A DNA stretch of 5,813 nucleotides, taken from the NCBI GenBank assembly GCA_002349055.1, contig DECD01000019.1, forward strand, positions 79,554 through 85,366, in the 5' to 3' direction. Under the pieces are notes generated by a model. That model worked only from the letters and a program-made list of their open reading frames with translations, was not told the origin of the DNA and did not search any database. This stretch comes from Bacteroidales bacterium UBA2939. GTDB lineage: Bacteria > Bacteroidota > Bacteroidia > Bacteroidales > P3. Below are positions 1 through 4,457 of the stretch, in pieces; within the stretch, counting starts at the first letter, position 1, and each line of letters opens with the position of its first letter. The position numbers and the translations under genes are program-made.

Positions 1-61
1 GCGGCTGACAGCTCCTCCCCTAAGCCAGGGGAGGGGGACCGCCCGAAGGGTGGTGGAGGGG
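1..61. repeat. GC-rich palindromic (REP-like) repeat, truncated by the window edge
   Basis: Two adjacent hairpins are visible. The first pairs CCTCCCCT (14-21) with AGGGGAGG (27-34), 8 bp perfect around a 5-nt loop. The second pairs ACCGCCC (38-44) with GGGTGGT (48-54) around a GAA loop, with one G-T pair. The first nine bases, GCGGCTGAC, look like the right half of a third hairpin cut by the edge; this is inferred. Compact GC-rich multi-hairpin units of this kind are typically dispersed repeats in gut bacterial genomes. The frame of the following gene is open through the whole repeat, so it may be transcribed or even translated. Copy number elsewhere cannot be judged from here. Confidence 0.65.
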
Positions 62-1449
62 TGTGTAAAACCTTGCTAATGGGACTTTTCTTATTACTCC
101 CAGTAGTTACGAATGCCACCCCCAGAACCCTCCCGAAACAAACTGCCGCGAAGATGGGCGAGATGTACACCCTCTACAAGGGGCGCATCTGTCCGCTGCA
201 GACCTACGCCAAGGATTTCACCACCAAGCTCACGGGTAAGGCCACCTACGAAGGGCTGTCGTCCGAGCAGGTACTCAGCGGATTCCTCTTCTACTACAGT
301 GAGTGGGAACCCATGCTCGACGAGGTGAGCCCCAAGCGCAAGAACGAGAGCGAGGGCCTCGTCAAGATGCTCCTCTCCGGCCGCGGATTGAAACTCTTCC
401 CCGTGGCCGACAGCACCGGCCGAGTCGGCTGGTACGCCCAAAACGACGACCTGCCGATGACCATCGGCGACGACGAGTATATCTTCGTCCGCAAACAGCT
501 GGGATACTGTCAGGAACTGGTGATGAGAGGCGACTTCGAGGAGCTGGAGCACGTGTTCGAGAAGACCCGCCAATGGCAGGAGAAGCAGGCTGCCAACGTG
601 CTGCCGTCGCCCGCGAGGGTCAAGGCCGAACGCCTCTACAACGCCCTCACCACCGGCCGCTGGCTTGCCATGCTCGCCATCACCCTCGGCCTTCTCTTCT
701 TTGCTTACAGTCTTTGGAATAAAGGTATGAAAAGGAGTGAAAAGACAAATGTGCTTTCGGCCCTATACCTTTTAGTTCTTACTTCTTACCTCTTACTTAT
801 CTTCATCCTCCGCTGGATAGCCGGCGGCCACATCCCCATGGCGGGCGGTTTCGACAGCATGAACCTCATGGCCATCGTCATAGGCATCATCGGTATCGCC
901 TTCTCCTTCAAGCAATCAGACAATCGAGCAATCAAGCAGTCGAGTGCCATGCTCACCATGGGCTTCTGCCTGCTGGTGGCCATGATGAGCGGTAGCAACC
1001 CGCCGGTGACCAACCTCATGCCGGTGCTCAACTCGCCGTTGCTCTGCCTCCATGTGGCTGTCATCATGATGTCCTATGCCCTCTTCTTCTTCCTGATGAT
1101 GATTGGCATCGCCGGATTGATAATCGGAAAGAAAAACCCTGATTTTCAATATTCAATCTTCAATCTTGCGAAGCGACTGCTCTATCCCGCGGTATTTTTA
1201 CTGACCCTCGGCATCATCATCGGCGCCCTGTGGGCGAACATCTCGTGGGGCAACTACTGGAGCTGGGATCCCAAGGAGGTGTGGGCCCTCATCACCCTCA
1301 TTGTCTATGCCTTTCCGCTGCACTCCTCGCTGGCTATCAGCCACAAGCCGCGCGCCTTCTTCCTCTACTGCACACTGGCCTTCCTCAGCGTCATCATCAC
1401 CTACTTCGGCGTCAACTTCATCCTCGGCGGCATCCACGCCTACAACTAG
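61..1449 (+). CDS. ccsA: CcsA/ResC-type cytochrome c biogenesis protein with N-terminal periplasmic domain; 5' end uncertain, probably partial
   Basis: This is the integral-membrane haem-handling subunit of System II cytochrome c maturation, which moves haem outward and attaches it to apocytochrome CXXCH motifs with the CcsB/ResB partner. Counting from GTG 61: a hydrophobic segment (about 4-19), a roughly 180-residue extracytoplasmic domain containing the Bacteroidota-typical 'LYKGRICPLQTYAKDFTTKL', then about eight membrane segments from residue 202. The tryptophan-rich haem-binding motif is at 396-408 (WGNYWSWDPKEVW). Three family histidines fit: H331 (P-His1 position), H421 (TM-His2) and H459 near the C-terminus (P-His2, 'GIHAYN'). 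H257 in 'GGHIPM' is another conserved position. The start is unsettled. GTG 61 gives a signal-like MCKTLLMGLFLLLPVVTNA and ATG 79 is possible, but the frame is open to base 1, so this may be the C-terminal half of a ResB-CcsA fusion. Three short tandem-repeat arrays lie within the gene. Family assignment is firm; the start is not. Confidence 0.9.
   Translation: MCKTLLMGLFLLLPVVTNATPRTLPKQTAAKMGEMYTLYKGRICPLQTYAKDFTTKLTGKATYEGLSSEQVLSGFLFYYSEWEPMLDEVSPKRKNESEGLVKMLLSGRGLKLFPVADSTGRVGWYAQNDDLPMTIGDDEYIFVRKQLGYCQELVMRGDFEELEHVFEKTRQWQEKQAANVLPSPARVKAERLYNALTTGRWLAMLAITLGLLFFAYSLWNKGMKRSEKTNVLSALYLLVLTSYLLLIFILRWIAGGHIPMAGGFDSMNLMAIVIGIIGIAFSFKQSDNRAIKQSSAMLTMGFCLLVAMMSGSNPPVTNLMPVLNSPLLCLHVAVIMMSYALFFFLMMIGIAGLIIGKKNPDFQYSIFNLAKRLLYPAVFLLTLGIIIGALWANISWGNYWSWDPKEVWALITLIVYAFPLHSSLAISHKPRAFFLYCTLAFLSVIITYFGVNFILGGIHAYN
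776..803 (+). repeat. Heptamer tandem repeat inside ccsA (TTCTTAC family)
   Basis: Units are TTCTTAC (776-782), TTCTTAC (783-789), CTCTTAC (790-796) and a decayed TTATCTT (797-803). A further weak unit may precede them at 769-775. The stretch is much more AT-rich than its surroundings. It encodes part of a transmembrane helix, roughly residues 238-248 ('LVLTSYLLLIF'), so here the repeat supplies hydrophobic residues rather than a loop. Confidence 0.75.
912..943 (+). repeat. Octamer tandem repeat inside ccsA
   Basis: Four consecutive 8-bp units fit the pattern RCARTCRR: GCAATCAG, ACAATCGA, GCAATCAA, GCAGTCGA. They encode a hydrophilic stretch around residues 285-295 ('QSDNRAIKQSS') in the loop between two predicted membrane helices. 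Because 8 is not a multiple of 3, loss or gain of a single unit would shift the frame. Confidence 0.75.
1143..1167 (+). repeat. Heptamer tandem repeat inside ccsA (TTTTCAA family)
   Basis: Units are TTTTCAA (1143-1149), TATTCAA (1150-1156), TCTTCAA (1157-1163) and a partial TCTT (1164-1167). It encodes 'DFQYSIFNL' in the polar loop before the membrane segment that precedes the tryptophan-rich motif. The same heptamer family recurs in coaX at 2541-2557. Confidence 0.75.
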
Positions 1450-1508
1450 TATCCCTGTCCCTTCTAGGTATATGGCCCGTATTTGGTAGGGGTCAACCTT
1501 GACTTAGT

Positions 1509-1591
1509 TTCGGTTATCTTTCGGTTGTTCTTCGGTTGTTCTTCGCTTTAAAAGCGGAGAACAAGCGGACAACAACCGAACAACAAGCGGA
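1509..1591. repeat. Long imperfect palindrome built from 11-bp units
   Basis: The axis lies at about 1550. The left arm has 11-bp units TTCGGTTATCT (1509), TTCGGTTGTTC (1520), TTCGGTTGTTC (1531) and TTCGCTTT (1542). The right arm carries the complementary units. The core CGCTTT/AAAGCG (1544-1549 with 1551-1556) is perfect and so small that the hairpin tip must open. Beyond it, pairing continues for about 41 positions per arm, with mismatches mostly at roughly 11-bp intervals plus a few near the outer end. Pairing at 1520-1529 with 1571-1580 is perfect over 10 bp. It lies in the ccsA-pth gap. No T-run follows, so it is not a canonical intrinsic terminator, though its RNA could still fold and impede polymerase or protect the ccsA mRNA 3' end. 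Confidence 0.8.
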
Positions 1592-1599
1592 CATCAGGG

Positions 1600-1620
1600 C
1601 GACCGTACCCCGACCGTACC
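1600..1620 (+). repeat. Two direct repeats CGACCGTACC, 11-bp period
   Basis: CGACCGTACC occurs at 1600-1609 and again at 1611-1620, an exact repeat at 11-bp spacing. It continues the periodicity of the palindrome just upstream, with a different unit sequence. It lies about 50 bp upstream of the pth -7 box, so it could be either an operator-like tandem site or simply more repeat array. Confidence 0.75.
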
Positions 1621-1632
1621 TTTAGGGGACCC

Positions 1633-1684
1633 TTTTGCTATAAAAAAGCAATAATTATAAAAAAAGTTGTATCTTTGCAGTTTA
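1633..1684 (+). promoter_or_regulatory. Bacteroidota-type promoter for the pth-coaX unit
   Basis: TATCTTTG at 1670-1677 matches the Bacteroidota -7 element TAnnTTTG. It follows an A-rich tract (1640-1665) and precedes a start by a short distance, as is usual in this phylum. Transcription would begin at about 1683-1685 by the usual spacing. No convincing -33 TTTG sits 19-21 bp upstream; the nearest TTTTG (1633-1637) is too far. A 5-bp inverted repeat, TTGCT (1635-1639) and AGCAA (1647-1651), sits just upstream and could be an operator, but is short enough to be chance. Confidence 0.7.
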
Positions 1685-1695
1685 AAACTGATGTG

Positions 1696-2349
1696 ATGAA
1701 CCTCATAAGAAGGATTATATCATATTGTAAAAGAAACGATTGTAAAGAAACAACCGAAGACGCTGTGAGCAAATATCTGATAGTGGGATTGGGCAATGTG
1801 GGTGCCGAATACGAGGGCACGCGCCACAATGCGGGCTTCATGGTGGTCGACGCCCTGGCCAAGGAGGCCGAGGCGCGATGGACCTTGGAGCGCCATGCCT
1901 ACCGCACCGAGATACGCCACAAAGGGCGCATCCTGGTGCTCATCAAACCCACCACCTATATGAACCTCAGCGGCAAGGCCGTGAAATACTGGCTGCAAGC
2001 CGAGAAGATAGAGCTGCAGAACCTGCTGGTTGTCGTCGACGACCTGGCCCTCGACCCCGGAATCATCCGCATCAAGAAGCAGGGCGGCGCCGGCGGCCAC
2101 AACGGTCTGACCGACATCGAGGCCCTACTGGGCACACAGAACTACAACCGCCTGCGCATGGGCGTGGGCGACCACTTCAGCCGCGGACGCCAGGTGGATT
2201 ATGTGCTGGGGCGCATGGAAGGCGAAGACCTGGCGAAGATGGAAGAGGCTGTGAAAGAGGCGGGCAGCGTGGTGAAATGCTTTGTCACCCAGGGCATCGA
2301 CCGCACCATGAACCTCTACAACAAGAAAGGAAACGCACATACCGCATGA
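1696..2349 (+). CDS. pth: Peptidyl-tRNA hydrolase (aminoacyl-tRNA hydrolase)
   Basis: This cytoplasmic enzyme cleaves the ester bond of peptidyl-tRNAs that drop off stalled ribosomes, freeing tRNA for reuse. Counting from GTG 1765, the signature is complete: 'KYLIVGLGN' with N11, catalytic H21 in 'TRHNAGF', N67 in 'KPTTYMNLSG', the catalytic-site Asp in 'VVVDDLAL' (92-93), and H112/N113 in 'GGAGGHNGL'. The core of about 194 residues is normal for the family. Two starts compete. ATG 1696 gives 217 residues with a 23-residue basic, AT-rich N-terminal extension and a very short leader (about 12 nt) after the predicted transcription start. GTG 1765 gives the bare core. I chose ATG 1696 because short N-terminal extensions before 'KYLIVGLGN' are, to my recollection, common in Bacteroidota Pth. 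The codon composition of 1696-1764 differs from the rest, which argues the other way. It overlaps coaX by 4 bp (ATGA). Confidence 0.93.
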   Translation: MNLIRRIISYCKRNDCKETTEDAVSKYLIVGLGNVGAEYEGTRHNAGFMVVDALAKEAEARWTLERHAYRTEIRHKGRILVLIKPTTYMNLSGKAVKYWLQAEKIELQNLLVVVDDLALDPGIIRIKKQGGAGGHNGLTDIEALLGTQNYNRLRMGVGDHFSRGRQVDYVLGRMEGEDLAKMEEAVKEAGSVVKCFVTQGIDRTMNLYNKKGNAHTA

Positions 2350-3062
2350 ATCTGACGCTGGACATAGGGAATACGGCTGTGAAATGGGCCACCTTCGAGG
2401 GAAAGGCTTTAGTGGAAAGTGGAAAGTGGAAAGTGGAAAGTGGCGAATGGCCTACAATTAACGGTATCGACCGGGCGATGGCCTGTGCCAGCGGCGATAT
2501 AACCAAGGTGCAACCGTGGATAGACAGTTTCAGTTGTCATTTTTCAATTTTCAATTCATCCACGCCGTTGCCGATACAGTTGGATTATAAGACGCCCGAG
2601 ACTTTGGGTGCCGACCGCGTGGCCGACGCCTGCGGGGCGGTGAGCCTGCACCCGGGCGAGCCCTGCCTGGTGATTGACGCCGGCACCTGCATCACCGTGG
2701 ACTTTGTCGACGCCAAGGGCGTGTACCACGGCGGCGCCATCATGCCGGGGTTGAAGATGAATTTGCAGGCGTTGCATACTTTCACGGCGAAACTGCCGTT
2801 AATAGAACTTGAGGGGGTGGAGAAAGCCCCCGTGCTGGGACGCTCGACCGAGGAGAGTATCCTTGCCGGCACGCTGGGAGCCACGCTCTTGGCGCTGGCG
2901 GGATATGTGGCCCTCTACAAAGAGAAAGCCCCAGGGCTGCGGGTGCTGCTCACCGGCGGCGACGCCGAACGGCTGACGGCCTCGGGCGCCAACGGATGGG
3001 AGCATGTGCCGCACCTGACATTGATTGGATTAAACGAGATACTGATATATAATGAGAAATAA
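2346..3062 (+). CDS. coaX: Type III pantothenate kinase
   Basis: It phosphorylates pantothenate with ATP, the first step of coenzyme A synthesis, in the cytoplasm. Type III enzymes belong to the ASKHA fold, need a monovalent cation, and are not feedback-inhibited by CoA. The motifs run in order through the 238 residues: 'LDIGNT' (5-10, phosphate/ATP loop with D6), 'YKTPETLGADR' (81-91), 'IDAGTCITVDF' (110-120, with D111 as the conserved catalytic aspartate position), 'GGAIMPGL', 'LGRSTEESI' and 'LLTGGDA'. Length is normal. ATG 2346 overlaps the pth stop as ATGA, implying translational coupling. The frame remains open upstream to 1878, but that part is an out-of-frame shadow of pth. Two AT-rich heptamer arrays interrupt the variable N-terminal half, producing 'VESGKWKVESGEW' (23-35) and 'HFSIFNSS' (65-72), between conserved blocks rather than within them. 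The stop overlaps the next gene by 11 bp. Confidence 0.93.
   Translation: MNLTLDIGNTAVKWATFEGKALVESGKWKVESGEWPTINGIDRAMACASGDITKVQPWIDSFSCHFSIFNSSTPLPIQLDYKTPETLGADRVADACGAVSLHPGEPCLVIDAGTCITVDFVDAKGVYHGGAIMPGLKMNLQALHTFTAKLPLIELEGVEKAPVLGRSTEESILAGTLGATLLALAGYVALYKEKAPGLRVLLTGGDAERLTASGANGWEHVPHLTLIGLNEILIYNEK
2411..2443 (+). repeat. Heptamer tandem repeat inside coaX (AGTGGAA x4.7)
   Basis: There are four perfect AGTGGAA units (2411-2438) plus AGTGG (2439-2443), 33 bp without a mismatch. Three units make 21 bp, or seven codons, which is why the protein shows a seven-residue repeat (VESGKWK then VESGEW). This is the most perfect array in the window and hence probably the youngest or the most prone to slippage. 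A one-unit change would shift the frame after about residue 23. Confidence 0.9.
2541..2557 (+). repeat. Short heptamer repeat inside coaX (TTTTCAA x2.4)
   Basis: TTTTCAA occurs at 2541-2547 and 2548-2554, followed by TTC. A decayed unit may precede it at 2534-2540. It encodes 'FSIFN' in a weakly conserved stretch before 'YKTPETLGADR'. It is the same unit family as the array at 1143-1167 in ccsA. Confidence 0.65.
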
Positions 3063-4386
3063 AAAACTGATAATGGGTTTAATGGGCCTAATGGGTTTGA
3101 TGGGCAGCGCGTTTGCCCAGAACGGATTCAATATGCCCTACTCGCAATTCGGCATCGGCACGGGCGACCTGCCCTACTCGGTGCCCGTGGTGCAACGCCT
3201 GGGTGGCGTGGCCTACACCGTCTCGGGAAGCAACTTCATCAACCCCTTCAACCCGGCCTCCTACGGGAGCATCGGCATGGAGAGTTTCGTGTTCGACATG
3301 GGATCCAACTTGCAACGCACCCGCCTGCGCAGCGGAGACGAGCAAGCCACGGACGCCGACGGCAACATCAGCCAACTGCTGTTCGGATTCCCCATCACCA
3401 AATGGATGAAGATGGCGTGCGGATTGCTGCCCTACTCCAGCGTGGATTATGAGTCGGTGGCACAGGGCACCTACAACGGCAACGGCACGGTGAAGAATAT
3501 CTACGACGGCACCGGTGGCACCAACATGGTGTTTCTGGGCGCCGCCTTCAATATCCTCGACAATGACAAAGGTCGCCGCTTGCAGGCCGGTTTCAACGTC
3601 GACCTCCTGCTAGGTCGCATCCAGCGGGCCCTCTCCTACTCCTTCATGGGCATCGACACCACCCACTACATGGACAAGCGCCGCTACAAGGAGACCAAGT
3701 TGGCCAACCTGATGTTCGACCTGGGTGTGCAGTACTGGGAACCGCTCAACGAGCGCTACACCCTCGGCGTGGGCCTCACCTACAAGCCCTACCGCAAGAT
3801 GAACATCGACGAGAAGGTGCTTATCTACACCTATCATGCCAGCGACCAGAGCCTGGTGGACACCATCTTCCCCGCCGCCGGCCAATCGGATGACATCACC
3901 AGCAATCTTGAACTCGACCACACCTTCGGCATCGGTCTGAGCCTGGCACGTAACAACCGCTGGATGGTGGCAGCCGACGCCACCTTCTCGGGTTGGGCAG
4001 GGATGAAATACACCGAAGGGATGAACCCGCCGGTGTTCGGCGAAAGCACCCTCGACCTCGGCCCCTACAGCCGCTATGCACTGGCCTTCGAGAAAACGGG
4101 CGACATGGATGCCTCCTCGTACTGGGGACGCATCAGCTGGAGCGCCGGCGTGCACCTGGAGAACGGCGCCATGCGGCTGAACATCAACGGGCGCAACGAG
4201 GTTATCGATGCCTGGGGCTGCGGCCTCGGCGCCACGCTGCCCATGCGCAAAGGCCGCTCACTGCTGACCCTCAGCGTGGGCTACCGCAGCTTCGGCAACA
4301 AAGACCTCCTGCAACAAGAGAGCCTCTCCTTCGGCATCTCGGTGAGCAGCTGCGAGAGATGGTTTGTGAAGAGAAAGTACAATTAA
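3052..4386 (+). CDS. Outer-membrane beta-barrel protein, OmpP1/FadL-like family of Bacteroidota
   Basis: This is a secreted 444-residue protein. Signal peptide: basic 'MRNKK', a hydrophobic core made of repeated MGL triplets, and probable cleavage after 'SAFA' (22/23). The mature N-terminus has 'MPYSQFGIG' (28-36) and 'INPFNPASY' (63-71), matching the 'PYSRYGIGDL ... NPANPASY' opening of a Bacteroidota barrel family usually annotated as hypothetical or OmpP1/FadL-like transporter. Alternating hydrophobic and polar stretches with many aromatic and glycine residues run through the rest. It ends in a final-strand-like 'LSFGISVSSCERWFVKRKYN'. Length fits the family. Substrate is unknown; FadL relatives carry hydrophobic molecules across the outer membrane, but nothing here proves that. 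ATG 3052 is preferred over ATG 3073 because it keeps the basic n-region. It overlaps the coaX stop by 11 bp. Confidence 0.8.
   Translation: MRNKKLIMGLMGLMGLMGSAFAQNGFNMPYSQFGIGTGDLPYSVPVVQRLGGVAYTVSGSNFINPFNPASYGSIGMESFVFDMGSNLQRTRLRSGDEQATDADGNISQLLFGFPITKWMKMACGLLPYSSVDYESVAQGTYNGNGTVKNIYDGTGGTNMVFLGAAFNILDNDKGRRLQAGFNVDLLLGRIQRALSYSFMGIDTTHYMDKRRYKETKLANLMFDLGVQYWEPLNERYTLGVGLTYKPYRKMNIDEKVLIYTYHASDQSLVDTIFPAAGQSDDITSNLELDHTFGIGLSLARNNRWMVAADATFSGWAGMKYTEGMNPPVFGESTLDLGPYSRYALAFEKTGDMDASSYWGRISWSAGVHLENGAMRLNINGRNEVIDAWGCGLGATLPMRKGRSLLTLSVGYRSFGNKDLLQQESLSFGISVSSCERWFVKRKYN
3073..3105 (+). repeat. 9-bp tandem repeat encoding the signal-peptide core
   Basis: Units are ATGGGTTTA (3073-3081), ATGGGCCTA (3082-3090), ATGGGTTTG (3091-3099) and a partial ATGGGC (3100-3105). 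They translate as MGL-MGL-MGL-MG, forming the hydrophobic core of the barrel protein's signal peptide. The period is a multiple of three, so slippage would lengthen or shorten the core by three residues without a frameshift. Third-position differences between units (TTA, CTA, TTG) suggest some age or selection on the protein. Confidence 0.88.
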
Positions 4387-4457
4387 AAGAAAAAGACAAC
4401 AAAGAGTACTAAATAGCAAAACAGAGAATCAAAAAAACAATCAAAATAAACACAGAA
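4387..4457 (+). promoter_or_regulatory. A-rich, T-poor leader of the TPR gene
   Basis: By my count this 71-bp gap has 47 A and only 6 T, in sharp contrast with the GC-rich genes on both sides. It has no Shine-Dalgarno sequence, no TAnnTTTG promoter element, and no hairpin plus T-run. It is best read as an unstructured A-rich translation-initiation leader, the Bacteroidota alternative to a Shine-Dalgarno site, with transcription continuing from the barrel gene. The exact 13-mer AAAACAATCAAAA occurs at 4434-4446 and again at 4461-4473, just inside the next gene. Confidence 0.55.

Noticed and set aside
94..573. Long minus-strand reading frame opposite ccsA
   Set aside because: It is antisense to a well-supported gene, has low-complexity composition (rich in V, E, G, H, L) expected from reading GC-rich codons backwards, and shows no recognisable motif.
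1544..1560. Intrinsic terminator after ccsA
   Set aside because: The hairpin is extensive but is not followed by a T-run on the + strand, so a classical Rho-independent terminator is not supported.
1509..1620. CRISPR array or integron attC site
   Set aside because: The repeats are 11 bp with no unique spacers, and the core lacks the attC 7-bp consensus pairs. No cas or integrase gene is present.
1638..1862. Small minus-strand frame across the pth promoter and start
   Set aside because: It covers the pth promoter and the conserved Pth N-terminus, with no family similarity and no promoter of its own that I can see.
1878..2345. N-terminal extension of the coaX frame to 1878
   Set aside because: The translated extension is an R/P/H-rich out-of-frame copy of pth. 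CoaX starts naturally with MNLTLDIGNT at 2346.
3610..4155. Long minus-strand frame opposite the outer-membrane barrel gene
   Set aside because: It mirrors the codon bias of the + strand gene and has no family features. The + strand frame has a signal peptide and family motifs.
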